Origin: Acidimicrobiaceae bacterium
Lineage (GTDB): Bacteria > Actinomycetota > Acidimicrobiia > Acidimicrobiales > RAAP-2
Reading direction: 5' to 3'
Assembly (NCBI GenBank): GCA_003151235.1
Contig: PLWZ01000082.1
Coordinates: forward strand, 1 to 64,000
Length of the DNA: 64,000 bases
Part shown: piece by piece, positions 33,947 through 43,085 of the stretch
Layout: each line of letters starts with the position of its first letter
Position numbering within the stretch: position 1 is the first letter of the stretch
Notes under the pieces: generated by a model
Told to the model about the DNA's origin: nothing
Seen by the model: the letters and a program-made list of their open reading frames with translations, nothing else
Database searches by the model: none
Position numbers and translations under genes: made by a program

Positions 33947-34759
33947 ATGACGCTCGAGACGATCGACCTCGCCCCCCGGATCGGCACCGAGATCCGGGCC
34001 AACGCCGCCGCATTGCTGAGCGGTGAGCACGCCGCGCAGATCCGCGAGGTACTGGGGGAGCGCGGGCTGCTCCTGTTCCGGGAGCTGGACCTCGACGACC
34101 GCCAACAGGTCGCCTTCGCCAGGACACTTGGCGACGTCTTGGACCAGGGCGAGGATCACATCTACAAGGTGACGCTGGACAAGACGGTGACCAAGACGGC
34201 CGACTACCTGCTCGGAACGTTCTTCTGGCACATCGACGGCACCACCGACGCGATCCCGTCCCGGGCCTCGCTGTTGAGTGCCCGCCACCTGTCCGAGACC
34301 GGAGGGCGGACCGAATGGGCGAACACCTATGCCGCGTACGAAGACCTGCTGCCAGCGGAGAAGGGCACCGTCGACGGGTTGCGAGTCGTGCACTCGGCAG
34401 AGACGATCGAACGTGTCGCCCGACCCGATTTCACCGAGGAGGATGTCGCCGACTGGCGGACCCGCCCGGTTCGGTCGCATCCGCTGGTATGGACCCACGC
34501 GTCGGGACGCAAATCGCTGGTCCTCGGAGCGACCGCCTCGCATGTTGAGGATATGGACCCGGACGAGAGTCGAGCCCTGCTGGACCGATTATTGACACAG
34601 GCCACCCAAGACCGGTACGTGTACCAGCACGAGTGGCGGGTGGGTGATCTCGTGATCTGGGACAACACCGGCACGATGCACCGGGTGGTCCCCTACGCCG
34701 CCGACAGCGGTCGCCTGATGCACCGGACGACCCTCATCGGCGAGGAACCGTTGGCCTGA
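33947..34759 (+). CDS. TauD/TfdA-family Fe(II)/2-oxoglutarate dioxygenase (copy 1)
   Basis: 270 residues. Iron ligands are His95 and Asp97 in FWHIDGT and the distal His245 in GTMHRV; the 2-oxoglutarate-binding Arg is in the following LMHRTTL. The family hydroxylates unactivated carbons (taurine, phenoxyacetates, alkyl chains) with decarboxylation of 2-oxoglutarate. A close relative begins at 63300. AGGAG-like sequence precedes the ATG. It continues the operon of oxygenases and may clip an ether, sulfonate or side chain. Confidence 0.9.
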   Translation: MTLETIDLAPRIGTEIRANAAALLSGEHAAQIREVLGERGLLLFRELDLDDRQQVAFARTLGDVLDQGEDHIYKVTLDKTVTKTADYLLGTFFWHIDGTTDAIPSRASLLSARHLSETGGRTEWANTYAAYEDLLPAEKGTVDGLRVVHSAETIERVARPDFTEEDVADWRTRPVRSHPLVWTHASGRKSLVLGATASHVEDMDPDESRALLDRLLTQATQDRYVYQHEWRVGDLVIWDNTGTMHRVVPYAADSGRLMHRTTLIGEEPLA

Positions 34760-34784
34760 GAGTCCGGGCAGAAAGGGGGCCGCG

Positions 34785-35750
34785 GTGCGAGTCGGGGTGA
34801 TTGGGCGGGGGTTCGGCGAGCGCGTGGTTGCGCCGGCCTTCCAGGCCGTCGACGGGAACGTGGTCGTCGACGTCATCTCACCTCGCGACGCCGATGCGGT
34901 GGACTCGCTGTGTCGCCGCAGTGACGTCGACCTCATAGCGGTCCACTCGCCGCCGTTCCTCCACCTCGAGCACGTCCGTCGAGCGGTGGAAGGTGGACAC
35001 GACGTGCTGTGTGACAAGCCGTTCGGCCGGAGCGCCGCCGAGGCCGCCGAGATGCGCGATGTCGCGAAGGCTGCCGGGGTGCTCCACTTCTTGAACTTCG
35101 AAAACCGGTACGACACGGCCCGCCGGTCCGTGTTCGACGCCGTCGCCGGTGGTGCGGTCGGCGAGCCCGAACACGTCGCATTCACGATGCTCATGTCGGT
35201 TTCCCGCTCCCCCCTGCGGCCGTATGGCTGGCTGTTTGACGCAGCAGCCGGGGGGGGATGGCTACGGGCCATGGGCTCGCATCAGATTGACTTCACACGC
35301 TGGACTTTTGGCGAAATCGTCGACGTTGCCGGCCAACTCCGCATCGCCATCACCGATCGCCCCGACTCGGAAGGAACCCTGCGCCGCTGCACCGCCGACG
35401 ATGGCTTCGCGCTCACCTTGCGGTCCGAGCGCGGCGTGAGCATCGTCATGGACGGCAGCTCCGCCGCACCGGTCAACCTCCCACTGGCCATGGTGGTTGT
35501 CGGGTCGGACGGAGTCCTGGAGGAGTCGGCGAATCGAGTCGTCGTCCACACCCCCGATGGCGATCGGGAACTGTTCAGCGCTCTACCGAGTCCGAACCCG
35601 TTGGCGCCGGCGATGCAGCGCTATGCCGAGGCCATTCGTGACGCAGTACACGAGCGCCAGGTCCCGCCCGACATGCCGACCTTCGACGACGGGCTCGCCT
35701 GCGCAGTCGTGATGGACCGAGTTACTAGCGACACAGCGTCCGGACAATGA
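34785..35750 (+). CDS. Gfo/Idh/MocA-family NAD(P)-dependent oxidoreductase
   Basis: 321 residues, GTG start. The N-terminal Rossmann fold GVIGRGFGERVV, HSPPFLHLEHVRRAVEGG and the family CDKPFG segment (Lys of EKP) are clear. GGGWLRAMGSHQIDF corresponds to the substrate-binding helix of the C-terminal domain. The family oxidises or reduces sugars, inositols and some cyclic ketones. Here it may act on a cyclic polyol-like intermediate left by dioxygenase attack. Its start is 25 bases after the TauD stop. Confidence 0.88.
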   Translation: MRVGVIGRGFGERVVAPAFQAVDGNVVVDVISPRDADAVDSLCRRSDVDLIAVHSPPFLHLEHVRRAVEGGHDVLCDKPFGRSAAEAAEMRDVAKAAGVLHFLNFENRYDTARRSVFDAVAGGAVGEPEHVAFTMLMSVSRSPLRPYGWLFDAAAGGGWLRAMGSHQIDFTRWTFGEIVDVAGQLRIAITDRPDSEGTLRRCTADDGFALTLRSERGVSIVMDGSSAAPVNLPLAMVVVGSDGVLEESANRVVVHTPDGDRELFSALPSPNPLAPAMQRYAEAIRDAVHERQVPPDMPTFDDGLACAVVMDRVTSDTASGQ

Positions 35751-35801
35751 GCCCGACCGTGTACCACTCGTACGCGACCCTCGGATCCCTGGGAGGCACA
35801 G

Positions 35802-36554
35802 ATGAGTGACTGGAAAGAGCCCCGCGTCGCGGTGGTCACGGGAGGGGCTTCGGGAATCGGCCTCGCCATCAGCAGGCGGTTGGCGCGCGACGGAGCGGCC
35901 GTGGCCATCTTCGACCTCGACGGTGAGGCCGCCGAGGCCGCTGCCTCGACCATCCGCAATGTCGGCGACCAGGCCATCGGTCTCTACGTCGACGTCACCG
36001 ACCGCGCCCGGATCGAGGAGGCGGTCGGGGAGGTGGCAGAGCAGTTCGGAGCCCCGCTCATTTTGGTGAACAACGCCGGGCGGCCCAGCTTCGTGCCGTT
36101 CCTCGAGATCAGTCTCGAGCACTTGCATCAGATCCTCGAGGTCAACCTCGTCGGGTCGTTCCATTGCTGCCAGGTCGTGCTACCCCACATGCTCGAGGCG
36201 GGGTGGGGTCGAATCGTCAACATCTCGTCATCGAGCACCTACAGCGGGACGCCGCGGATGGCGGCGTACGTGTCGTCCAAGTCGGCGATCAACGGTCTCA
36301 CCAAGACCCTGTCCAGGGAGTTTGCCCCTCGTGGGGTGACGACCAACGCCATCCCGCCCTCGTTCATCGACACGCCGATGCTCCGCGCATCGGCTGTTGG
36401 GGGCGATCTCGATGTGCAGGCCTCCATCGCGACGACACCGGTCCGTCGCCAGGGTCAGCCCGAGGACATCGCGGCGGCCTGCTCGTTCCTCTGCCGTGAC
36501 GAGGCCAGTTACATCACCGGCCAGATCCTTGGTGTCGACGGGGGAAGGTCCTGA
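35802..36554 (+). CDS. Short-chain dehydrogenase/reductase
   Basis: 250 residues of classical SDR with TGGASGIG at 13-20, Asp38 pointing to NAD(H), NNAG, catalytic Ser in ISSSS, Tyr156 and Lys160, and a terminal GVDGGRS. It could oxidise cis-diols or hydroxyls formed by the upstream Rieske enzymes. A GGGAGG lies close before the ATG. It remains in the same orientation as the preceding operon. Confidence 0.9.
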   Translation: MSDWKEPRVAVVTGGASGIGLAISRRLARDGAAVAIFDLDGEAAEAAASTIRNVGDQAIGLYVDVTDRARIEEAVGEVAEQFGAPLILVNNAGRPSFVPFLEISLEHLHQILEVNLVGSFHCCQVVLPHMLEAGWGRIVNISSSSTYSGTPRMAAYVSSKSAINGLTKTLSREFAPRGVTTNAIPPSFIDTPMLRASAVGGDLDVQASIATTPVRRQGQPEDIAAACSFLCRDEASYITGQILGVDGGRS

Positions 36555-36692
36555 GATCGATGGGTGGGTGGGAGAGCCTCGTTCGTTTCGCCGGGTTCGG
36601 CATATCGTCATTGCCGTTGTCGAGACCTGGCGACTGCTCCATGTCGCTGACTTCGCGTCGGCCTAGGTCAGCATCGTGAGAAAGGACACCGC

Positions 36693-37649
36693 ATGCGCAC
36701 CGGATTGATGATCGGATCCGACCGGGAGCACCCTCGTGCAGAACGGCTGTCGGCCCTCATCACCGAGGTCCAGGAGGCTGAGAAGGCCGGATTTGCCTCG
36801 GTGTGGATACCGCAGGTCCCCGGGTACCTCGACGCCATGACCGCCGTCGCAGTGCTTGGCCGGGCCACCGATCGAATCGAGTTGGGTACCTCGGTCATGC
36901 CGATCCAGTCGCGCCATCCGATCCCGATGGCCCAGCAGGCACTCACCACCCAGCTCGCCAGCGACGGCCGCTTCAGATTGGGCCTGGGGCCGTCTCACCA
37001 CTGGTTAATCCAGGACCAGTGGGGTCTTTCCTACGATCGGCCGGCGCGCCTGGTGCGCGACTACCTCGAGGTCCTGCACCAGGCCTTGGCTGGACCCGGC
37101 TCGGTCGACGTTGAGAACGAGGCGTTTCGGGTGCACTGCACGATGAACGTCACCGATGCCGTGCCGATGCCGATCCTGCTGGCGGCGTTGGCGCCGGTCA
37201 TGCTTCGCATCGCAGGCGAGCAGACGTCGGGGACAATTCTGTGGATGGCCGACGAGCGAGCCATCAGCGAGCACGTGGTCCCGCGCATCACCAAGGCGGC
37301 CACCGAGGCGGGCCGACCCGCGCCGCGCATCGTGGCCGGGGTGCCGGTGGTCCTGTGCCCGAGCGCCGAGGTCGAATCGGCACGACAGACCGCCAAAGAG
37401 ACGCTCGGCCACGCCGAGTTCTCGCCCAACTACACCCGGCTGCTCGAACTCGGCGACGCGCGTGAGATCGACGACGTCATGGCCGTCGGGGACGAATCCG
37501 CCATCGCGGCGCGGCTGAAGCGCTACCAGGACGCCGGCGTCACCGACCTTATGGCCCGAACCGTCCCCATCGGGGAGACCGCCGAGGCCCGCCTGGAGTC
37601 GAAGCGACGGACCCTGGAAGCCCTGGCCGCGGTCAGCGGGGAGTTCTGA
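36693..37649 (+). CDS. LLM-class F420-dependent oxidoreductase (copy 1)
   Basis: 318 residues of luciferase-like TIM barrel: AEKAGFASVWIPQVP, TDRIELGTSVMPIQSRHP, LGLGPSHHWLIQDQWGL. The motif content is that of the actinobacterial F420-dependent subgroup rather than FMN monooxygenases. The protein at 62057 shares the same blocks throughout and is a paralogue. Likely hydride transfer between F420 and a ketone, alcohol or enoyl compound. GAAAGGA precedes the ATG. Confidence 0.88.
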   Translation: MRTGLMIGSDREHPRAERLSALITEVQEAEKAGFASVWIPQVPGYLDAMTAVAVLGRATDRIELGTSVMPIQSRHPIPMAQQALTTQLASDGRFRLGLGPSHHWLIQDQWGLSYDRPARLVRDYLEVLHQALAGPGSVDVENEAFRVHCTMNVTDAVPMPILLAALAPVMLRIAGEQTSGTILWMADERAISEHVVPRITKAATEAGRPAPRIVAGVPVVLCPSAEVESARQTAKETLGHAEFSPNYTRLLELGDAREIDDVMAVGDESAIAARLKRYQDAGVTDLMARTVPIGETAEARLESKRRTLEALAAVSGEF

Positions 37650-37765
37650 ACGTGGCTCCATGGCTCGACGGCGGATTCCCCAATCGTCCAGGCTAAGTTC
37701 TACGGGGTTGGGTTACCGTTGACCGTATCCGGCAACGAGATTCTTCACCGCTGAGAGGAACATCC

Positions 37766-39037
37766 ATGCAGCTAAACGACATGATCTTGGTAAGCGTCGA
37801 CGACCACATGGTCGAGCCGCCGGACATGTTCAAGAACCACGTTCCGGCGAAGTGGGCGGACAAGGCGCCCAAGGTCGTCCGCAACGAACAGGGTGTCGAT
37901 GAGTGGGTGTTCCAAGGACAGGCGTCGTCAACCCCGTTTGGCATGGCGGCCACGGTTGGGTGGCCGAAGGAGGAATGGGGCTTCAACCCCGGTGCCTACT
38001 CGGAGCTCCGACCCGGATGCTTCGACGTACACCAACGGGTGCGGGACATGAACGCCAACGGGGTGCTGGCATCGATGAACTTCCCGACGATGGCCGGCTT
38101 CAACGCCCGGACCTTCACCGAATCGGCGGACAAGGACACCGCCCTGGTCATGCTCCAGGCTTACAACGACTGGGCCATCGATGAGTGGTGTGCCGCGTAT
38201 CCGGGGCGCTTCATCCCGCTCGGCATCGTGCCGATGTGGGATATCGACCTCGCGGTCCAGGAGACCAAGCGGATCGCCAAGAAGGGCTGTCGGTCGATCA
38301 GCTTCCTTGAGACCCCGCACGTCCAGGGCTTCCCGAGCTTCCTCTCGGGACACTGGGACCCGATGCTGCAGGCCATCGTGGACGAGAACATGGTGCTGTC
38401 GCTGCACATCGGCGCTGGGTTCGGCGTCATCAACAAGCCCATAGAGGCGCCCATCGACCACCTGATCGTTCTCGCCTGTCAGATCAGCGCCATCACCGCG
38501 CAGGACCTGCTGTTCGGTCCGACGCTGCGCCGCTTCCCAGGTCTGAGGGTGGCACTTTCCGAGGGAGGGATCGGATGGATCCCCTTCTACTTCGACCGGA
38601 TCGACCGGCACTATCAGAACCAAACCTGGCTCAAGCACGACGAGGACTTCGGCGGCAAGCTCCCCTCGGAGGTGTTTCGCGAGCACATGCTTGCTTGTTA
38701 CATCACCGATCCCTCGGGGCTGCTGCTGCGTGACCGGATCGGGATGGACATCATTGCGTGGGAGTGCGACTACCCCCACACAGACACAACCTGGCCGGTG
38801 TCGCCCGAGTTCGCCTGGGACGAGCTCCAGGGTGCCGGCTGCACCGACGAAGAGATCCACAAGATCACGTGGGAGAATTCCTGCCGGTTCTACGACTGGG
38901 ATCCCTTCAAGCACACACCCAAGGAGAAGGCCACGGTAGGTGCCCTGCGCGCCCTGGCCAAAGATGTCGACGTAACTCGGATGTCGCGCAACGAGTGGCG
39001 CAAGCAAAACGAGGCATCAGGAATCGGCGTCTTTTGA
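37766..39037 (+). CDS. Amidohydrolase-2 family hydrolase/decarboxylase
   Basis: 423 residues. The first-strand metal motif is VDDHMVEP, a central strand shows VLSLHIGAGFG, and the catalytic Asp lies in WECDYPHTD. This belongs to a branch of amidohydrolase-2 different from the 16.6-22.6 kb paralogues, closer to proteins annotated near dioxygenases in actinobacteria. It could decarboxylate or hydrolyse a ring-derived acid. GAGAGGAAC precedes the ATG. A strong hairpin follows 27 bases after the stop. Confidence 0.88.
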   Translation: MQLNDMILVSVDDHMVEPPDMFKNHVPAKWADKAPKVVRNEQGVDEWVFQGQASSTPFGMAATVGWPKEEWGFNPGAYSELRPGCFDVHQRVRDMNANGVLASMNFPTMAGFNARTFTESADKDTALVMLQAYNDWAIDEWCAAYPGRFIPLGIVPMWDIDLAVQETKRIAKKGCRSISFLETPHVQGFPSFLSGHWDPMLQAIVDENMVLSLHIGAGFGVINKPIEAPIDHLIVLACQISAITAQDLLFGPTLRRFPGLRVALSEGGIGWIPFYFDRIDRHYQNQTWLKHDEDFGGKLPSEVFREHMLACYITDPSGLLLRDRIGMDIIAWECDYPHTDTTWPVSPEFAWDELQGAGCTDEEIHKITWENSCRFYDWDPFKHTPKEKATVGALRALAKDVDVTRMSRNEWRKQNEASGIGVF

Positions 39038-39392
39038 TCTCATCGGCATCCGTCGTATGGGAACCGCGAAGTCGGTGCGGTCACTGACTTCGCGGATGCA
39101 CCTCGTGTTCGAACAGGCCCAGGCTTGAAGCTCGGGTCACCGGGCTGCGCCTGTCGTGACCGCGTTGACGTCACCATTGACGGATCCTTCTCGGGCATGA
39201 CGACCCAGACCCGTCCCCGGCCCTCGATCTCGACACCTCGGCTTCGAGGCCGCAACGACGTCGGGTGGGCGGGATGGGCCGGATCACTGTCGGCCCCGCC
39301 GACCAGCCCGGCACATCGATTCCCGGCTTCCCGTTCGTTCCTTAAGCTTGACCAGACACTGGGTCGATCGACCCACGACCTCAGGAGTGACC
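39038..39392. other. Intergenic region with terminator and VOC promoter
   Basis: About 355 bases with no supported gene. It contains the 14-bp-stem hairpin at 39064-39095 and, closer to 39393, the leader of the small VOC gene. Confidence 0.45.
39064..39095 (+). terminator. Strong hairpin terminator
   Basis: Stem CCGCGAAGTC pairs with GACTTCGCGG. A G-T wobble and GTG/CAC extend it to 14 pairs around a CGGT loop. It lies 27 bases after the amidohydrolase stop. There is no following T-tract, but the stability and placement make it the best terminator in the window. Confidence 0.65.
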
Positions 39393-39749
39393 ATGACCGG
39401 CTCTTCCACCCAGGGAATCAAGACCGTGCTGCATCCGGTGTCCGACCTCCCAGCGGCCAAGGCGGTGTACGCCGCCCTGCTGGGCGTCCCGCCGGAGGCC
39501 GACGCGCCCTACTACGTCGGCTTCGAGGCCGAGGGCCAGCACATCGGGCTGGTGCCGGCCGGTGGGCCGCAGGGAATGACCTCGCCGGTGGCCTACTGGC
39601 ACGTGACTGACATCGAGGCGAAGCTGGCCGAGGTGACCGCTGCCGGTGCCACCGTCAAGGAGCCCGTCCGCGATGTGGGTGGCGGCCGCCTGGTGGCCAC
39701 CGTCACCGACCCTGATGGCAACGTGCTCGGGCTGCTTCAGGACCCTTGA
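39393..39749 (+). CDS. VOC-family (glyoxalase/bleomycin-resistance) protein
   Basis: 118 residues from the ATG with AGGAG six bases upstream. The beta-alpha-beta-beta-beta repeats are visible as VLHPVSDLPAAKAVYAALLGVPP and YWHVTDIEAKLAEVTAAGATVKEPVRDVGGG, ending with the typical TDPDGNVLGLLQDP. Metal ligands seem partly kept (His near VLHP, Glu/His later). Members detoxify aldehydes or act as extradiol dioxygenases. It ends seven bases from the opposing VOC gene. Confidence 0.85.
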   Translation: MTGSSTQGIKTVLHPVSDLPAAKAVYAALLGVPPEADAPYYVGFEAEGQHIGLVPAGGPQGMTSPVAYWHVTDIEAKLAEVTAAGATVKEPVRDVGGGRLVATVTDPDGNVLGLLQDP

Positions 39750-39756
39750 GTGCTGT

Positions 39757-40206
39757 TCACCTCGGCCCCGCCCAGTATTGCTCCATGCTCGGTTGGAGCT
39801 GTCGGCTCACGAGCTCGATCCGAGGACCGCTCGGGCTTCGGTGGTATACCCAGGCCGGGGTCCCGTCGGGCCTGACCCCCTTGGCTTCGGTCGAGTAACC
39901 ATGGGCCTCGAGGAGAGCCGAGTCTGCCGCCAGGTCGTCGGACCAGTACCCGGCATGGTGGATGCCCGATCCCGGTGCCGGGACCCACAGGGTGTCCGGG
40001 ACGGCCTGGACCAGCTCCACCCGAGGTGCCGCCGCCGAGTAGGTGAACCTCAGGTCGAGCAGCATCTCTCCGTCGGGCAGCACTACCGGGGTTTGGAAGG
40101 CCAGCGGTGCGCACCATTCGTACCCGAACAACTCGGTCAGCTCCACCATGGCGGCATCGAGGTCATCGACGACGACGCCGATATGGAACTGGTCTGTGCC
40201 CCTCAC
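39757..40206 (-). CDS. VOC-family protein
   Basis: 149 residues from a GTG that overlaps the dehydrogenase stop (GTGA); the longer open frame upstream is antisense noise. QFHIGVVVDDLDAAMVEL opens the first VOC repeat with a metal His, and GIHHAGYWSDDLAADSALLEAHG opens the second. RIELVSR supplies the final Glu. Two-repeat layout matches glyoxalase-like lyases and epimerases. Last gene of the three-gene minus-strand operon. Confidence 0.85.
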   Translation of the reverse strand: MRGTDQFHIGVVVDDLDAAMVELTELFGYEWCAPLAFQTPVVLPDGEMLLDLRFTYSAAAPRVELVQAVPDTLWVPAPGSGIHHAGYWSDDLAADSALLEAHGYSTEAKGVRPDGTPAWVYHRSPSGPRIELVSRQLQPSMEQYWAGPR

Positions 40207-41141
40207 GATGGCTCGATCACGACGCGAATGGCGCCGCCACTCCTGTCCGAAGCAACCCTGAACGCCTCCGCCGCGTCCTCGATCGGGAACCGGTGCGTGA
40301 TCACCGTCTGGGCGATCACGGGGTCGCCGGCGAGCATCGCCGCCGCCTCCTCCATCTCGCGTACGCCGTCGTGGGCGCAGTACCCGAGAGAGGGAATGAG
40401 ACGGGCCTCGTGATGGAACAGCGGCATCCAATCGAGCTGGACAGGACCCAGGTGGACTCCGAGCACGACGATGGTCCCGCTGGGCGCAACCAGCTGGCCG
40501 CACCGGGCCAGGCTCTCCATGGACCCGGCCGCCTCGACGACGACGTCGTACCCGCCGCTCGCTCCCACGTGGGCGCCGAGTCGCTCACCCGCCTCGATTT
40601 GGTGGGGGTGGCGCGCCTCGAGCGCGACATCCTCACCACCCATGCGGAGCGCCCCCGCGACAGCGAGGAGCCCGAGTGCACCGGCACCGACGATCGCCAC
40701 AGTCTTGCCCGGCCCGACCCCGGCCAGGCGCAGCGCGTGCCACGACACCGTCGTCGGTTCCACGATCGCGGCGTCGCGCAGGTCGAGCCCTGGCGGAATC
40801 GGCACGAGTCGCTCGGCCGGGGCTCGGAACTGCTCGGCCATCCCGCCGTCGGCGCCGATACCGAGCGCGCGCTGCCCGTGGGTCGGGCACAGGTTGTACG
40901 TACCGCGGAGGCACTGTTCACACTCCATGCACCCGTAGATCGCCTCCACCACTACCGGAGTCCCGTCGCTCCGGGTGCCGGCCAGCTCGTGACCGAGGAC
41001 GTTGGTGCTGCCGAGCCGTATGTACATCAGGTCAGACGCACAGATGCTGGTGGCACGCATGTCGAGCAACTCGCCGGTGCCCGGCGGCTCCTCGACCTCG
41101 ACCACCGCCACGCCACCGTCTCCGCTTCGCACAGCTTTCAT
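40203..41141 (-). CDS. Zinc-dependent alcohol dehydrogenase (MDR family)
   Basis: 312 residues. The catalytic-zinc region SICASDL and GHELAG, the structural-zinc loop CMECEQCLRGTYNLC and the NAD fold VGAGALGLLAVAG are all present. It would oxidise a secondary alcohol to a ketone or the reverse. At 312 residues it is slightly short for the family, with a compact N-terminal lobe. Start and stop overlap both neighbours by four bases, so the operon is tightly coupled. Confidence 0.9.
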   Translation of the reverse strand: MKAVRSGDGGVAVVEVEEPPGTGELLDMRATSICASDLMYIRLGSTNVLGHELAGTRSDGTPVVVEAIYGCMECEQCLRGTYNLCPTHGQRALGIGADGGMAEQFRAPAERLVPIPPGLDLRDAAIVEPTTVSWHALRLAGVGPGKTVAIVGAGALGLLAVAGALRMGGEDVALEARHPHQIEAGERLGAHVGASGGYDVVVEAAGSMESLARCGQLVAPSGTIVVLGVHLGPVQLDWMPLFHHEARLIPSLGYCAHDGVREMEEAAAMLAGDPVIAQTVITHRFPIEDAAEAFRVASDRSGGAIRVVIEPS

Positions 41142-41755
41142 GACGCCGACTCCCGATCGCCCGGCCGTTCCGTCGCATCGGCCGGCATGTCCGCCTGCAG
41201 GCCGATGCTGTTCAGCACGGTGGCAAGGCAGAGATAACCCCCGATCACGAAGAGCAATTCGAAGAGCTCGGCCGGGTTGAACGAGGACGCGAGGCTCTGG
41301 AATGTCTCCTCGGTGACGCTGAAACGGTCGATCATCTCATCGACGGCCCTGAGCATCGAGCGCTCCTCGGGCGTCCATATCGCAGCATCGGGCCCGTCCC
41401 GGACCGCCAGCAACTTCGCTTCGCTCAACCCTTCAGCAGCCGCCATCCGCTGGTGCTGACTCCACTCGTACCCCGATCGGGTGCGCCAGGCGACGCGCAG
41501 GATCACGAGCTCACGATGGGCCGGGTGGAGCACCGCGTCGCCGCTCGCGAGCATGTCGGAGAAGGCAAGCCAGGTGTCGCTGAGCGGGAGATGGTGCGCG
41601 AACAGCTCCAGCACGATGGGCATGGGTGGTGCGTCGGGCGCTCCAGATAGGTATATCTCCGGGCGCCGAAGGTACGACAGCAGCACCTCGCGGGTGCGAT
41701 CGTCCCATTCATCGAAGGGAACGGGCGCCAGCCGGGTCTCCTGCGGGGGGGTCAT
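41138..41755 (-). CDS. Carboxymuconolactone decarboxylase / AhpD-like protein
   Basis: 205 residues from the ATG at 41755. The core HRELVILRVAWRTRSGYEWSQHQRMA has the CMD helix with Glu and His but no C-x-x-C, which separates it from AhpD peroxidases. A second half repeats the helix pair (FELLFVIGGYLCLATVLNSIG). Actual decarboxylation of gamma-carboxymuconolactone is only one of several roles for this fold. It is the first gene of the operon. Confidence 0.85.
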   Translation of the reverse strand: MTPPQETRLAPVPFDEWDDRTREVLLSYLRRPEIYLSGAPDAPPMPIVLELFAHHLPLSDTWLAFSDMLASGDAVLHPAHRELVILRVAWRTRSGYEWSQHQRMAAAEGLSEAKLLAVRDGPDAAIWTPEERSMLRAVDEMIDRFSVTEETFQSLASSFNPAELFELLFVIGGYLCLATVLNSIGLQADMPADATERPGDRESAS

Positions 41756-41982
41756 CGTGATAGTCCGGGCCGACTGGAGCGAGGGGCCGATCGGACTCGG
41801 CGGCCCGACGGTGTGGAGAACGTCACCGGCAGAGTCCACCACCCTGGACCCCCCCGCGCCACCCCGACCGGGCCTTGCGTCGGCGCCTCAACTGGACTTT
41901 CCCAGTTCGGCGATGGGCGGCGACCCAGCAATTCCAATAGCGTCATCGGGGTTCGTCGGCGAGCCGGGGAGGAAAGATCGAC

Positions 41983-43023
41983 ATGGGCGGTAGTCCCCAT
42001 CGGGTCGTTCAGTGGGCGACCGGCAACGTCGGACTGCGCTCGTTGCGAGCCGTGATCGAGCACCCGAATCTCGAGCTGGTTGGGGTCTACGTCTACTCGG
42101 ACCTGAAGGCTGGCAAGGACGCCGGCGAGCTGTGCGGCACCGAGACCACCGGCGTGGCCGCCACCCGGGACATAGAAGAGATCCTGGCCCTCGAGCCGGA
42201 CTGCGTGCTCTACATGCCGGAGCGCCCCGACATGGACGTCGTGTGCCGGTTGCTCGAGTCCGGCGCCAATGTGGTCTCAACGCGCAGCGAGTTCCACCGG
42301 CCCGCGAACTTGGACCCCGATGTCCGGTCGCGGATCGAAGCCGCCTGCGAGCGAGGGGGTTCATCGCTCTACAGCACCGGGTCGAGCCCAGGGTTCATCA
42401 CCGAGGCGCTGCCGTTTGTGTTGGCGTCGCTGCAACGACGACTGGATCACCTGACCATCGAGGAGTTCGCGGACATGTCATCGCGCAACTCGCCGGAAAT
42501 GATCTTCGATCTCATGGGTTTCGGGCGAGACCCGGCCAAGTTCGACCCCAGGGGGGTCGAAGCGCACGGGGGCTCGTCGTTCGCGGGCTCGCTGGGCGTC
42601 GTGGCGGACGCTCTATCTCTCCCACTCGATGAAGTGGTGGCGACCGGCCAGGTTGCGACGGCGCGCCATGCCGTGGACATCGCAGCCGGCCACCTCGACG
42701 CAGGAACGATCGCCGCGCAGCGCATGCAGGTGACGGGGATGCGCCACGGGCGGCCGCTGCTCACGTTCAGCGCCAACTGGTATCTCACCAAGGACATCGA
42801 TCCGGCTTGGGATCTGCGCGAGACGGGTTGGCACGTCCTGGTCGAGGGGGATACCCCGTTGGACGTCGACATCCGGTTCCCCGTGCCGCCAGACGAGTGG
42901 GCGGCCACGTCGCCGAACCTGACGGCACACCGCCCGGTGAACGCCGTCGCCTATGTGTGCGCGGCTGAACCCGGGATCCGGACGACGGCCGACCTACCCC
43001 AAATCATCCCGACGTTGGCCTGA
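41983..43023 (+). CDS. DapB-like NAD(P)-dependent reductase
   Basis: 346 residues. The start HRVVQWATGNVGLRSLRAVIEHPNLELVGVYVYSD is the Rossmann fold typical of dihydrodipicolinate-reductase-like proteins such as 2,4-diaminopentanoate dehydrogenase. STGSSPGFITEALPF marks the C-terminal domain. In actinobacterial catabolic clusters these proteins are common and mostly uncharacterised. Single gene between divergent and convergent neighbours. Confidence 0.85.
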   Translation: MGGSPHRVVQWATGNVGLRSLRAVIEHPNLELVGVYVYSDLKAGKDAGELCGTETTGVAATRDIEEILALEPDCVLYMPERPDMDVVCRLLESGANVVSTRSEFHRPANLDPDVRSRIEAACERGGSSLYSTGSSPGFITEALPFVLASLQRRLDHLTIEEFADMSSRNSPEMIFDLMGFGRDPAKFDPRGVEAHGGSSFAGSLGVVADALSLPLDEVVATGQVATARHAVDIAAGHLDAGTIAAQRMQVTGMRHGRPLLTFSANWYLTKDIDPAWDLRETGWHVLVEGDTPLDVDIRFPVPPDEWAATSPNLTAHRPVNAVAYVCAAEPGIRTTADLPQIIPTLA

Positions 43024-43057
43024 CCGCAACGCCGATATGAGGGCGCGGATCGAGCGC

Positions 43058-43072
43058 GGCCGCACTTCGGCC
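43058..43072. terminator. Possible bidirectional terminator
   Basis: A short GC stem GGCCG/CGGCC with a 5-base loop lies between the convergent stops of the DapB-like gene and the P450. Stability is modest and no T-tract follows. Confidence 0.25.
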
Positions 43073-43085
43073 CCGTCTCGTCTCC

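Noticed and set aside
33947-34759. Assignment as taurine dioxygenase (tauD)
   Set aside because: The iron ligands define only the broad family. No sulfonate transport or taurine genes are nearby, so a specific substrate is not justified.
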